From the NCBI RefSeq assembly GCF_028657195.3, contig NZ_JANCPR020000032.1, forward strand, positions 1 to 64,000: 64,000 nt of DNA. The letters run 5' to 3'. The stretch comes from Streptomyces iconiensis. Lineage in GTDB: Bacteria > Actinomycetota > Actinomycetes > Streptomycetales > Streptomycetaceae. Under the pieces are notes generated by a model. It did no database searches. It was given only the letters and a program-made list of their open reading frames with translations, and was not told the origin of the DNA. Each line of letters begins with the position of its first letter. The first letter of the stretch is position 1. Below, piece by piece: positions 43,431-52,697 of this stretch. The position numbers and the translations under genes were made by a program.

Positions 43431-43991
43431 ATGGTTGCTCTGCTGAACCACCCTCAGGACGACGTGTTCGAGGACGTGATTCCGCACGAACTGATACAGC
43501 GCCTCGAGGCCCTTCGGGACGAACCGGTCAGCTCCCAGGGCGTGGAGGCCGCGGTGGAGGCGCTGCGGGCCGCGCGGTCCGGCGCCCCCGTGAAGCCTGG
43601 CGCTCCGCGTGACGGCCCCGGCTGTCGCCCTCCTGCGGGCCGGGCCCCCTTCCGTACCGGGCTCGCGCTCGCGCTGACCGGTGCAGCCCTCGGCGGAGTC
43701 GCCGCCGCTGCGGGCACCGGAGTGCTCCCTGCCTACTCCCCGGCAGAAGGACCGGCGACGTGCCGTGTCCACGAGCAGAAGGAGGACTGCGCTCCGCCGC
43801 CGGCGCCGCCGGCCGATGACTCGTCGTTAGTGAAGGACAGTACCGATCTGATGCAGGGAGTGGGCGCCCTCTTCGCCGGGGTCGGCACGCTGCTGGGTGG
43901 AGCCGCGGCTGTGTACGTGGCCCGGAGGGAACGCCGCCCGGCTTCCGGTCCCCCGTCCAGCTCTCCTCCGCCCGCTCCCGGCCAGGAGTAG
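43431..43991 (+). CDS. Small two-TM membrane protein of unknown function
   Basis: 186 aa from the ATG at 43431 (the ATG at 43395 would add 12 residues; neither has a strong ribosome site). A soluble N-terminus is followed by membrane segments at about residues 78-98 ('GLALALTGAALGGVAAAAGT') and 145-165 ('GVGALFAGVGTLLGGAAAVY'), separated by a loop with two Cys (TCRVHEQKEDCAPPP). The tail is Pro/Ser-rich. No family recognised. Confidence 0.55.
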   Translation: MVALLNHPQDDVFEDVIPHELIQRLEALRDEPVSSQGVEAAVEALRAARSGAPVKPGAPRDGPGCRPPAGRAPFRTGLALALTGAALGGVAAAAGTGVLPAYSPAEGPATCRVHEQKEDCAPPPAPPADDSSLVKDSTDLMQGVGALFAGVGTLLGGAAAVYVARRERRPASGPPSSSPPPAPGQE

Positions 43992-44337
43992 ACCCACCAT
44001 CTCCACGCCCGGCTCCCGACCTGCCGGCCGAGAGCAGCAGCGGCTGCCGGTGTACGGGCCGGACGTTGACGGCGCTGTCGGCGGGTATCCGTACGGCGTG
44101 CGGGCTACGGTGAGCGATCCCAGTCAGCCCCAGCTCAGCTGAGGGTCACGCGTGGTCGTGTCGGCACGGCGATGGCCCACCTTCCGGGATCCGGCGCAGA
44201 AGCCGGACCCGCGGCGGCAGGGCACGTGCCCCAAGTGCCGCGCCATACAGATTGACCACGAGCGTTGTTGACACGGGTGGGCGAGGTGTCGGAGTGAAGG
44301 CGGCCCCGTGCTCCGTGGTTCGTGCCGCTGGGCCTGT
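43992..44337. other. Intergenic stretch, no gene supported
   Basis: About 346 bases between two convergent genes. A few short frames read as low-complexity or shadow text. No clear terminator hairpin was identified. Confidence 0.4.
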
Positions 44338-44940
44338 TCAGTGTGGACGGGTTTCGTCGGGGCGGTGGCTGGCTTTGATGTGGACGCGTTCACCTTGCGG
44401 GCCGAGGATGCTGAGGAACTCCACGGGATGTTCGTCTGTGTTGCCGAACCAGTGCGGGAGGTGGGTGTCGAATTCGGCAACCTCGCCCTCGGTGAGGACG
44501 AAGTCGTTGTCGCCGAGAACGACGCGTAGGCGGCCCCGCAGGACATAAAGCCAGTGGTAGCCCTCGTGGGAGCGGGGGTCGGGTTCGCGACCGTCGGTCA
44601 GGCCGGCGGGCAGGATGTGCTTGAACGCCTGCAGCCCGCCGGGGGTACGGGAGAGCGGGACGACGGTCATTCCGTTCCGTGTGAAGGGCTGCGGATACAC
44701 CCGGGGATCCAGATCGGTGGGGGCTCCGATCAGCTCCTCGACCGGGATCTGGTAGGCCCGGGCCAGCGGCAGCAAGAGTTCCAGGCCCGGTTTGCGCTGC
44801 CCGGATTCGAGTCGGGACAGGATGCTGATCGGGATGCCGGTGGTCTCCGACAGGGCGGTCAGGGTGGCACCGCGGCGGCGGCGCATCTCGCGCAGCCGAG
44901 GGCCGACGGCAGCCAGCACCACCTCGAAGTCGTCGCTCAT
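44338..44940 (-). CDS. XRE-type regulator with C-terminal cupin domain
   Basis: 200 aa. HTH: 'REMRRRRGATLTALSETTGI', 'PISILSRLESGQRKPGLELL'. The cupin part (about residues 110-190) has 'RSHEGYHWLYVLRGRLRVVL' and 'GEVAEFDTHLPHWFGNTDEH'. This class senses small molecules through the cupin and represses neighbours. The ATG at 44940 excludes a longer open frame with no domain content. It is divergent from the oxidoreductase-MFS-methyltransferase genes. Confidence 0.88.
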   Translation of the reverse strand: MSDDFEVVLAAVGPRLREMRRRRGATLTALSETTGIPISILSRLESGQRKPGLELLLPLARAYQIPVEELIGAPTDLDPRVYPQPFTRNGMTVVPLSRTPGGLQAFKHILPAGLTDGREPDPRSHEGYHWLYVLRGRLRVVLGDNDFVLTEGEVAEFDTHLPHWFGNTDEHPVEFLSILGPQGERVHIKASHRPDETRPH

Positions 44941-44972
44941 ACGGTCCACCTTGCCCGCACTTTTCACTTTCC

Positions 44973-44986
44973 GCAAAGAGCTTTGC
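44973..44986. promoter_or_regulatory. GCAAAG-AG-CTTTGC operator candidate
   Basis: A perfect 6-base-arm dyad in the 91-base divergent region, next to ACTTTTCACTTTCCGC. It is the natural binding-site candidate for the XRE-cupin regulator. Confidence 0.55.
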
Positions 44987-45031
44987 CCGATCGTCGAAGC
45001 GGGTGCACCGTGACGGTCGGAGGTGGTCACG

Positions 45032-46063
45032 ATGACCGGAAACACCCAGGTCAGCAGCGCGAGCCAGTATGACGTCGTGGTGGTCGGCGCAGGCCCGGCA
45101 GGATTGAGCGCGGCGCTCATGCTCGGGCGTGCCCGAAGGTCGGTGCTGGTGATCGACGAAGGCCGGCCCCGCAATGCGCCCGCGGCGCACATGCACGGCT
45201 TTCTGTCCCGTGACGGAGTGACGCCCGGTGACCTGCTGCAGGCGGGGCGGCGCGAGGCGGAGGGCTACGGCGGCGCCGTGCAGGCGGGGCGGGCGGTGAG
45301 CGTAGTGCGTGACGGCGACGGGTTCGCGATCGAGCTCGACACCGGCCGCACGGTGCGGGCGCGGCGGCTGCTGGCCACCGCCGGCGTCGTCGACGAGCCG
45401 CCTGACGTGCCGGGGCTCGCCCCGCGGTGGGGGCGCGATGTGGTGCACTGCCCGTACTGCCACGGCTGGGAGTTCCGCGACCAGCCGATCGGGGTTTTGG
45501 CCACCGGCCCGCTCGGGGTGAAGCAGGCCCTGCAGTTCCGGCAGTGGACCGACCGGCTGACTCTGCTGCTGCACACCGCTCCCCGTCCTGCGGACGAGGA
45601 GGCGGAGCAGCTGGCTGCCCGCCGGATCACGGTGGTGGACGGCGAGGTCACCGGTGTGGAGGTCGCCGAGGACCGACTGACCGGGGTCCGCCTGGCGTCC
45701 GGCAAGCAGATCCCTCTCCGGGCCCTGGCCGTCGCACCGCAGCCATACCCGCGCGCGTACTTCCTGACCGGGCTCGGGCTCGTCCCGACGGCGCACCCGA
45801 GCGGGCTCGGCGCCTACATCGCTGCTGACGCGACCGGCCTCACCGCGGTTCCCGGTGTGTGGGTCGCGGGCAACCTCGCCGACCCGAACGCCAACGTTCT
45901 CGCCTCGGCCGCATCCGGCTCCACGGCCGCCGGAGCGATCAACGGAGACCTCGTCGCCGAGGACACCCGCTACGCGGTCCGGGCTCACCGCGATCCCTTC
46001 TCGCCCGCCATGGAGGCCCGCGTCTGCGAACAGGTCCTGGGTGACCGGCGCCACGGCCTGTGA
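45032..46063 (+). CDS. Thioredoxin reductase-like FAD/NAD(P) oxidoreductase
   Basis: 343 aa. FAD motif 'YDVVVVGAGPAGLSAALMLG' and the redox pair in 'VVHCPYCHGWEFRDQP' (CPYC) place it with thioredoxin-reductase-like enzymes. 'VPGVWVAGNLADPNANVLAS' is the second FAD contact. The ATG at 45032 follows GGAGGTGG by 7 bases; the GTG at 45023 is less likely. It could act in disulfide formation on a small molecule or in aldehyde/redox stress. Confidence 0.86.
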   Translation: MTGNTQVSSASQYDVVVVGAGPAGLSAALMLGRARRSVLVIDEGRPRNAPAAHMHGFLSRDGVTPGDLLQAGRREAEGYGGAVQAGRAVSVVRDGDGFAIELDTGRTVRARRLLATAGVVDEPPDVPGLAPRWGRDVVHCPYCHGWEFRDQPIGVLATGPLGVKQALQFRQWTDRLTLLLHTAPRPADEEAEQLAARRITVVDGEVTGVEVAEDRLTGVRLASGKQIPLRALAVAPQPYPRAYFLTGLGLVPTAHPSGLGAYIAADATGLTAVPGVWVAGNLADPNANVLASAASGSTAAGAINGDLVAEDTRYAVRAHRDPFSPAMEARVCEQVLGDRRHGL

Positions 46064-46111
46064 CCCGCGGCCCATTCCGGCATCGATGACCATTTTTCAG
46101 GCAGGACTGTC

Positions 46112-47614
46112 ATGAGCGAACCAACCGCCACCGGCCCTCTCGTGAGTGCCGAAAGCGCACTTCCCTCCGGATCCCGTCACTGGTGGATCCTCGCCGTACT
46201 GAGCCTGGCCCAGCTGCTGCTGGTGCTCGACTCCACCGTCATGAACGTCGCCCTCCCGTCCGTACAGGCGGACCTGGGCTTCAGCAGCGCGGACCGGCAG
46301 TGGATCGTCACCGCCTACGCCCTCGTCTTCGGCGGCACGCTGCTGGCCGGAGGCCGGCTGAGCGACATGCTCGGCCGCAAGCGCATGCTGCTGACGGCCA
46401 CGTCCGGGTTCATCCTCGCCTCCGTACTGGGCGGCCTCGCGAACGGCTTTGGCATGCTGGTCACCGCGCGCGGCCTGCAGGGCTTCTTCGGGGCCCTGCT
46501 GGCACCGGCGACCCTGTCGCTCATGGCCACCACCTTCACCGACCGGTCCCGCCGCGGAAAGGCATTCGGCGTCTTCGGTGCGGTTTCCAGCAGCGGCGCC
46601 GCGATCGGCCTGCTCCTGGGCGGGGCACTGACCCAGTACCTGGACTGGCGCTGGTGCCTGCTGGTCAACGTCGTGGCCGGCGCGGTGATCCTCGCGGCGG
46701 CAGCGGCCCTGATTCCCGCGCAGGCCCCGGTCTCGTCGCGCCCGCGCCTGGACCTGCCCGGCGTGATCACATCCGTGCTCGGTGTCCTCGCCCTGGTCTA
46801 CGGCTGCTCGACGGCGGAGCGCGAGGGGTGGACCAGCCCGGTGACGCTGAGCTCCCTCGCCGCGGGCGTACTGCTCCTGGGACTGTTCGTCCTCATCCAG
46901 ACCCGGGTCTCCCAGCCCTTGCTGCCGATGCGGGTCGTACGTGACCGCAACCGCGGGGCCGCCTACCTCATGGTCGCGATCGCGGGAATCGGCATGTTCG
47001 GCGTCTTCCTCTTCCTCGCCTACCACCTGCAGGAGGTGCTCGGCTTCTCCGCGCTGATGACTGGTATCGCGTTCCTGCCCATGGTCATCTCCATGGTGGT
47101 GATGGCCATCGTGACCGGAGGCGTCCTGCTGCCCCGTACCGGCCCGCGTCCCGTCGTCATCGGCGGCTTTGTGCTCACCGGGGTGGGCACCGCCCTGTTC
47201 ACCGGGCTGAGCGTGCACAGCGGCTACGCCGCGGGCATCCTGCCGGGCCTGCTGATCACCGGCTCCGGCTTCGGCCTGATCTTCGGGCCGGCGATGAACC
47301 TCGCCACCGACCGGGTCGATGCCGCCGACGCAGGGGCCGCCTCCGCCCTGGTCAACGCCGGACAGCAGATCGGAGCGGCCATCGGCACCGCCCTGCTCAA
47401 CACCATCGCGGTCAGCGCCACCACCAGCTACCTCACCACCCACCCCAAGGCCCCCGACGCTGCCGCGCAAGCATCCGTGCACGGCAACACCGTCGCCTTC
47501 TGGGTGACCGTGGCGGTGTTCGTCCTCGGCGCTCTCGCATGCGGCCTCCTTGTCCGCCCCGGACGACAGACCGGGGCAAAGGACGGGAACGCCACGGTGA
47601 CGGCAGCGATCTGA
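46112..47614 (+). CDS. MFS drug-efflux transporter, DHA2 (14-TM) family
   Basis: 500 aa with about 14 hydrophobic segments. 'LAQLLLVLDSTVMNVALPSV' (motif D1), 'GGRLSDMLGRKRMLLTATSG' (motif A) and 'SSGAAIGLLLGGALTQYLDW' (motif C) identify the EmrB/QacA group of proton antiporters. It lies 48 bases after the oxidoreductase gene, so co-expression is likely. Inference: export of a toxic compound or product handled by its neighbours. Confidence 0.9.
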   Translation: MSEPTATGPLVSAESALPSGSRHWWILAVLSLAQLLLVLDSTVMNVALPSVQADLGFSSADRQWIVTAYALVFGGTLLAGGRLSDMLGRKRMLLTATSGFILASVLGGLANGFGMLVTARGLQGFFGALLAPATLSLMATTFTDRSRRGKAFGVFGAVSSSGAAIGLLLGGALTQYLDWRWCLLVNVVAGAVILAAAAALIPAQAPVSSRPRLDLPGVITSVLGVLALVYGCSTAEREGWTSPVTLSSLAAGVLLLGLFVLIQTRVSQPLLPMRVVRDRNRGAAYLMVAIAGIGMFGVFLFLAYHLQEVLGFSALMTGIAFLPMVISMVVMAIVTGGVLLPRTGPRPVVIGGFVLTGVGTALFTGLSVHSGYAAGILPGLLITGSGFGLIFGPAMNLATDRVDAADAGAASALVNAGQQIGAAIGTALLNTIAVSATTSYLTTHPKAPDAAAQASVHGNTVAFWVTVAVFVLGALACGLLVRPGRQTGAKDGNATVTAAI

Positions 47615-47668
47615 AGCACCCCCAACAGCCGACCACCAACGAGAAACCAAGGAGAGGACGTAAGCGCC

Positions 47669-48268
47669 ATGGACGCCCAGCACTGGGACGAGATGTACCG
47701 CAGTCGCGACCAGATATTCAGCGGCAACCCGAACCCCGTACTCGTCACCGAGATCACCGACCTGCCACCGGGCCAGGCGCTCGACGTCGGATGCGGCGAA
47801 GGAGCCGACGCACTCTGGCTGGCCCGGCGCGGCTGGCAGGTCACGGCGGTCGACATCTCCGAAATCGCCCTGCACCGTGCCGCCACCGCAACCACCAGCA
47901 TCAACGGCCGCGTGGCGTGGGCACGGGCCGACCTCACCACCACGCCGCCCCCAGCAGACGCCTTCGACCTGGTGTCCATCCACTACTTCCCACTCCACCG
48001 CCAGCCCGGCCACACGGCGCTGAACGGCCTTCTCAACGCTGTCGGCCCCGGCGGCACGCTGCTCTTCGCCACCCACGCCCGCGCAGACCTCACATCGCGC
48101 AAGGACATCGACGCCGCCGACTACTACCAGCCCGACGACATCGCCCAACTCCTCGACCCCACCGCCTGGAACGTACTGACCAACGAGACCCGTCCCCGTG
48201 CCACCCCGACCCCCGCCGACACGCGCCACACCCAAGACGCCATCCTGCGAGCAGTACGCCTGTCCTAG
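47669..48268 (+). CDS. Class I SAM-dependent methyltransferase
   Basis: 199 aa. Motif I 'ALDVGCGEGADALWLARRGW', post-I 'VTAVDISEIALHRA' and 'DAFDLVSIHYFPLHRQPGHT' form the SAM-binding fold. 'WDEMYRSRDQIFSGNPNPVL' at the start is typical of small TehB/tellurite-resistance-like methyltransferases. AAGGAGAGG precedes the ATG. It follows the MFS gene by 54 bases; its end is followed at once by an IS481 relic. Confidence 0.87.
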   Translation: MDAQHWDEMYRSRDQIFSGNPNPVLVTEITDLPPGQALDVGCGEGADALWLARRGWQVTAVDISEIALHRAATATTSINGRVAWARADLTTTPPPADAFDLVSIHYFPLHRQPGHTALNGLLNAVGPGGTLLFATHARADLTSRKDIDAADYYQPDDIAQLLDPTAWNVLTNETRPRATPTPADTRHTQDAILRAVRLS

Positions 48269-48330
48269 GCCCGCCGGGCTCCGCCTCGCCCCGCCGAGGT
48301 GTTCACTTCCACACCATCGCAGAGGTCCTC

Positions 48331-49290
48331 GTGCCCCACCCCAATGCCCGGCGGCAGGCGGCTCCTCGTCCACCGGGTCAGAGCCGGCAGGGCCGTCGAC
48401 CACGTGGCCGACGAGATGGGCATCTCCCGCACCACGGCCCACAAGTGGGGCCGCCGCGAGCCCAAGGCGATGCGGGCCTGTACGACCGCTCCAGCCGACC
48501 ACGGACAACTCCGCACCGCACCCCCGCCGATGTCGAGTCCCGCATCCGCGACCTGCGCCGTGAGCGGAAACTCGGCCCGGCCAGGATCGGCCCGATTCTG
48601 GGACTGCCCGCCTCGACCGTCCACCGTGTCCTGACGCGCCACCAGTTGAACCGTCTGCGCTGGATGGACCGGCCCACCGGCCAGGTCATCCGCCGCTACG
48701 AACACGAGCGTCCCGGCGAACTCGTCCACGTCAACGTCAAGACACCCGGCCACCTCCCCTACGGCGGCGGGCATCGGATCATGCCCCGGCAACAGGCCGG
48801 CACCAACCGGCAAGCCAGACCAGCGCACGAAAAGGCGGCAGCCCTGTGATCGGCTACAGCTTCATCCACACTGCCATCGACGATCACTCCCGCATCGCCT
48901 ACAGCGAGGTCCTCACCGATGAACGCAAGGAGACCGCTGCGGAGTTCTGGCAGCGAGCCAACACCTTCTTCGCCGGGCACGGCATCACCGTCGAGCGGGT
49001 CCTCACCGACATCGGCTCCTGCTACAGGTCCGGGCTGTTCGCGCAGACTCTGAGAGACGCCGACATCGTCCACAAGTGCACCCGGACCTACCGCCCGCAA
49101 ACGAACGGCAAGGCGGAGCGCCTGAACCGCACCCTGCTCGATGAATGGGCCTACGTGCGCCCGTACTCCAGCAAAGCCGAACGCACCGATGCCTTGGCGG
49201 AATTCATCCACACCTACAACCATCACCGTGGCCACACCGCGCTCGGTGGTGAGCCACCCATCAGTCGAGTCAACAACCCTGCGGGTCAAT
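48331..49290 (+). pseudogene. IS481-family transposase, frameshifted
   Basis: Successive frames give 'GISRTTAHKWGRREPKAMR', 'SRIRDLRRERKLGPARIGPI', 'GLPASTVHRVLTRHQLNRLR', 'WMDRPTGQVIRRYEHERPGE', then from 48846 'TAIDDHSRIAYSEVLTDERK', 'RVLTDIGSCYRSGLFAQTLR' and 'YNHHRGHTALGGEPPISRVN'. The order matches IS481 transposases. Shifts near 48480 and 48830 break the protein. The usual Asn after the second catalytic Asp (LTDNGS) is Ile here. Confidence 0.8.
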
Positions 49291-49299
49291 ACACGGCAC

Positions 49300-49492
49300 C
49301 GCGCCCCATGACGTTCTGGTCCGGCAGGGTCAGCAGCCCCGCGAAGCCGAAGTCCCAGTCCCCGGCGGCGGGATCGGACGCGGGACCGGACGCGGGACCG
49401 GACGCGGCCAGCATCAGCACGCCGATGAACACCGCCGTGACGCCATCGGACAGGTCCAGGTCGTAGCTACCGCCGGAGAAGATGTTGCTCAC
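49300..49492 (-). pseudogene. Short membrane-protein gene start, truncated by the IS481 relic
   Basis: A GTG at 49492 opens 'VSNIFSGGSYDLDLSDGVTA' followed by one hydrophobic segment and a repeated 'ASGPASGPA' stretch. The frame then runs into IS481 sequence near 49300. I do not recognise the family. It is divergent from the RibD-like gene at 49538. Confidence 0.35.
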
Positions 49493-49537
49493 CGACCTAT
49501 GATGCGATCCCGCCCTCCACCTGCTTGGAGAAGACGC

Positions 49538-50074
49538 ATGACGGATGCGAGCACCGGCAAAGTGGTCGTGAACAGGGTGATGTCCCTCGATGGGTTCATC
49601 GCCGGTCCCGGCCACACGATGGACTGGATCTTCGAGCACATGACGTCGGCGACGTTCCCGGAGGTCGCGGCGGCCACGGGCGCCATGCTCATCGGCCGGG
49701 GCACGTACGAGGTCGGCAAGCGCATGTCCGACGAGAACACCGACTACGACGGCGGGGCGCAGTTCGTCCTCACCCACCGCCCGCCCGACGAGCCGGACCC
49801 CAACGTCACCTTCCTCACCTGCGACATCGAGAAAGCCGTCGCCACGGCACGCCACGCCGCCGACGGCAAGAACCTGGAGATCCTCGGCGCCGACGTGGCC
49901 GCCCAGTGCCTGCAGCGCGGCCTGGTCGACGAGATCCTGGTTTACGTGCTGCCGGTGCTGCTCGGCGACGGCGTCCGCTTCGCGCCGCCGGGCCTCGACC
50001 GGATCGACCTGGAACCGTTCAGCAACCTCCAGTCGGGCGGGGTCACCATGCTGCGCTTCCACGTGCGCAAGTAG
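49538..50074 (+). CDS. Dihydrofolate reductase-like (RibD C-terminal domain) protein
   Basis: 178 aa. 'VVVNRVMSLDGFIAGPGHTM', 'GAMLIGRGTYEVGKRMSDEN', 'GKNLEILGADVAAQCLQRGL' and 'VDEILVYVLPVLLGDGVRF' are the standard signatures of the RibD_C family. Members bind NADPH, but the substrate of these stand-alone versions is usually unknown. The ATG at 49538 has TTGGAG about 10 bases upstream. Confidence 0.87.
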   Translation: MTDASTGKVVVNRVMSLDGFIAGPGHTMDWIFEHMTSATFPEVAAATGAMLIGRGTYEVGKRMSDENTDYDGGAQFVLTHRPPDEPDPNVTFLTCDIEKAVATARHAADGKNLEILGADVAAQCLQRGLVDEILVYVLPVLLGDGVRFAPPGLDRIDLEPFSNLQSGGVTMLRFHVRK

Positions 50075-50099
50075 GCACGGTCGCAACTACCGGCCTGCT

Positions 50100-50380
50100 G
50101 TCATGACCCCCACCCCTGGGGCCAGTTCCCTACTCTCGTTGGACATCAACTGGCCCGACGGTGGCTGCAGTTCATGACGAACATCGGTCGGGCTTCCCAC
50201 ACGATCAACGCGTACGTACGGGCGGGTGGTCGGTCGATCGGTCGAGGACCACCTGCGGTTCTGTGCAGTCGAAGGCACAGAACCCGTACTGGCCGGTGCG
50301 GACACGGTTGCCGCCTGGACCGGGGACGCGCTCGACCGTCCCCGCCAGCGACCCGCGAAGGCACCGCGCTTCTTATGACC
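50100..50380 (+). pseudogene. Tyrosine-recombinase N-terminal fragment
   Basis: 'TNIGRASHTINAYVRA' in one frame, followed after a shift near 50225 by 'DHLRFCAVEGTEPVLAGADT' and 'VAAWTGDALDRPRQRP' in another, reads as the SAM-like core-binding domain of a phage-type integrase. The catalytic domain is missing. The next 190 bases contain a possible signal-peptide-like scrap ('ALLMTAALSLTASTA') without a usable start. Confidence 0.45.
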
Positions 50381-50574
50381 TGTGCTCCCATGAACGACCA
50401 CGGAGGATCCAGGCGCGCCCGGCGACCGCGTCGGCCCTGCTGATGACAGCAGCCCTTTCCCTCACAGCCTCCACCGCACTACAGAGGACAAGGAAGTCAC
50501 CGAAGACGCCACCGCGTCAACGCTCCCTGACGATGTTCATATCCGAGGTCAAGCTCTCGGTGCCACTCAGCGGC

Positions 50575-51013
50575 GGTGCGCCGACGCCGCCCCCTCCTCG
50601 GCCACCCCAGCCGCCAGCAGCAGAACGGCTGATACAGGAAGTGTGCCGTGCCGGGAGACCGCCGCGGAGAGCGTGGGGCCCTGTACGAAAGCGGTGGCGA
50701 GCCACAGCGGGGTGGTGTCGATCTCGCTGTCGATCACGGGCGCGGTGTGCAGGCCGTGCACCCGCCGCGCCGCTTCCACCTCCCGGCGGCAGCGGCGCCG
50801 GAAGCCCGCGTCGCCCGCCAGCTCCGGACGGATCGCCTTGATGGCCACCGGCCGCCCCGCCAGGGTGTGGGAGAGATAGACCGTGCCCATACCGCCCACA
50901 CCGAGCCGCGCGGCCAGCGTGTAGCCGCCCAACTGCGGCCGATCATCGGCCTCCAGCGCCTGGAAGACCGAGACCTGCGCACCAGTACCCCGGTCCGCTC
51001 CCTCTCCGGCCAT
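50575..51013 (-). pseudogene. Serine/threonine protein kinase, N-lobe only
   Basis: From an ATG at 51013: 'YTLAARLGVGGMGTVYLSHT' (glycine-rich loop), 'AGRPVAIKAIRPELAGD' (the ATP-binding Lys), and 'LWLATAFVQGPTLSAAVSRH' (hinge). The sequence diverges after 'AVLLLAAGVAE' at about 50585, before the catalytic HRDLK motif. It is therefore a truncated eukaryotic-like kinase without activity. Confidence 0.7.
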
Positions 51014-51175
51014 ACCGATGGGTCCCCCCACGTCGTCAACTCCGTTGCGCTGCCCTGCGCGTGATCCTGACGGCCGACCTTGATGGCCCCGGCCGCGCGC
51101 CCTGCAAAGTGGTGCCCCCGGGAACGGTGAGGGGGGCGCACCCCGCACCCCGTCGAGCCCCGGCGGCATCCGTCA

Positions 51176-52606
51176 TCACGGGCCCGGGTGCGGCGGTTCC
51201 GGCAGCGGGATGGCGCGGAAGACCGCGTCAGGGTCGTACCGGCGCTTGACACCGAGCAAGCGAGCACCGTTGGCGCCGTAGGCGTGTGTGATCTGGTCGG
51301 TTGCGTCGGGCGGGAGGAGGTTGGCGTAGCCGCCCGGGAGGGCGTGGGGTGCCAGTGCTCGGGATGTTTCGTGGGCCCAGGTGCGGTGTGTGGCGGGGGT
51401 GGGGTCGTCCGGTTCCCAGGTGGCGATGATCTCGGTCATGAGGTGTGGGGTGCGGTTGCCGAATGCTGTGTCGGCGGCGGGGACGCGGGTGGCGGCGCCG
51501 TGCAGGCTGTGCAGGCTGAGCGCTGATAGCGGTGAGGTCAGCGTGTTCCCGCCGGCGGTGAGTGCGCCCCGGACTGCGGGTGTCAGGCCGGTGAGGGTAC
51601 GGGTGGTGATCTCCACGTGCCGTCCGGAGGGGAACGCGGCGTCGATCCCGGCCAGCATGCCGGCGAGCGTAACGGGTCCGGTCTGTGTGGCCAGCGGGTC
51701 GCCGAGGCGGGTGAGCGGTGCTATGGCGCGTTCACCCGCCTCGGCCTCGCCGCACCATGTCGGCGCGGCGAAGAGCACCGGCGTTCCGTCCGGCCCCGCG
51801 GTGAATCCGGTCTGTACGGTCAGCTCGTCCGGGCCGCCGGCCGGTAGGTGGTCGGCGAGCGCGGCCAGTACCGGATCGGCCTGCGCGGCCGGGTAGATGA
51901 CCATGCCGGACAGCAGGGCCGGGATCTGGTGGAGCCGCAGGCGCATGCCGGTAACCGCGCCGAAGTTGCCGCCCGCGCCGCGTACCGCCCAGAACAGGTC
52001 GCTTTCGTGCCCGGCGTCGGCGGTGACCAGCGAGCCGTCGGCCAGCACGATATCGACGGACAGCACGCTGTCCACCGCGAGCCCGAACCGGCCCGAGAGC
52101 GGGCCGTAGCCACCGCCGAGTGCCAGTCCCGCCATCCCGACGGCGCCGGCGGTGCCGGTCACCGCGACCAGTCCGTACGCCTGCGCGGCGCCGGCGACGT
52201 CGGCGGCGCTCGCCCCGCCGGCCACCCGCGCTGTGCGCGTTCGCGGGTCCACCTCCACCTGGCGCATGCCGGTCAGGTCCAGGGTCAGACCCCCCTCGGC
52301 CAGGGCGTTCCCGCTCCAGCCGTGACCGCCGCCGCGCACCGACAGCGGGACACCGGCCTCGCGTGCGGCGCGTACCCCGGCCTGTACGTCGGCCGGGCTG
52401 GAGCAGCACGCGATCACGCTGGGCCGGGCCGTCACCGCCCCGTTCCACAGCGCGCGGGCGGATTCGTAACCGGGCCCGGTCGTCCGGATCCGTTCGTCGG
52501 GGAAGGTGCGCCGCAGGGCTGCGGTCAGTGCGGTGGTCGGGCCGGCGGTCGATGCGGTCAACGGGCACCTCGATGCGGATCTCGGCCGCCAGGGAGGCGG
52601 CATCAT
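51176..52606 (-). CDS. FAD-linked oxidase (berberine bridge enzyme-like)
   Basis: About 476 aa from the ATG at 52606; a TTG at 52561 with a well-spaced GAGG gives 461 aa and may be the true start. The PCMH-type FAD domain shows 'VPLSVRGGGHGWSGNALAEG' (with the His of the bicovalent site), 'TGTAGAVGMAGLALGGGYG', and 'SDLFWAVRGAGGNFGAVTGM'. The C-terminal BBE region ends with 'YGANGARLLGVKRRYDPDAV'. The usual Cys of the second flavin link is not evident. Divergent TetR gene and a 37-base palindrome lie just upstream. Confidence 0.85.
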   Translation of the reverse strand: MMPPPWRPRSASRCPLTASTAGPTTALTAALRRTFPDERIRTTGPGYESARALWNGAVTARPSVIACCSSPADVQAGVRAAREAGVPLSVRGGGHGWSGNALAEGGLTLDLTGMRQVEVDPRTRTARVAGGASAADVAGAAQAYGLVAVTGTAGAVGMAGLALGGGYGPLSGRFGLAVDSVLSVDIVLADGSLVTADAGHESDLFWAVRGAGGNFGAVTGMRLRLHQIPALLSGMVIYPAAQADPVLAALADHLPAGGPDELTVQTGFTAGPDGTPVLFAAPTWCGEAEAGERAIAPLTRLGDPLATQTGPVTLAGMLAGIDAAFPSGRHVEITTRTLTGLTPAVRGALTAGGNTLTSPLSALSLHSLHGAATRVPAADTAFGNRTPHLMTEIIATWEPDDPTPATHRTWAHETSRALAPHALPGGYANLLPPDATDQITHAYGANGARLLGVKRRYDPDAVFRAIPLPEPPHPGP

Positions 52607-52621
52607 GGCGGGCAGAGCAGT

Positions 52622-52658
52622 CACCCGTTCACCAGAGCCTACCTCTGATGAACGGGTG
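52622..52658. promoter_or_regulatory. Long inverted repeat, TetR operator candidate
   Basis: CACCCGTTCACCAGAG and CTCTGATGAACGGGTG face each other over 5 bases with one internal mismatch. It sits between the flavin oxidase and the TetR gene. A TetR dimer site controlling both is the simplest reading. Confidence 0.7.
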
Positions 52659-52697
52659 GAGGCTCGGCCGACCGTCGAGCGGCTACGATGAAGGGAT

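Noticed and set aside
46097..48508. 803-codon open frame on the minus strand
   Set aside because: It lies opposite the MFS and methyltransferase genes. Its translation is His/Gln/Arg/Glu-rich low-complexity text with no domain, a GC-driven shadow.
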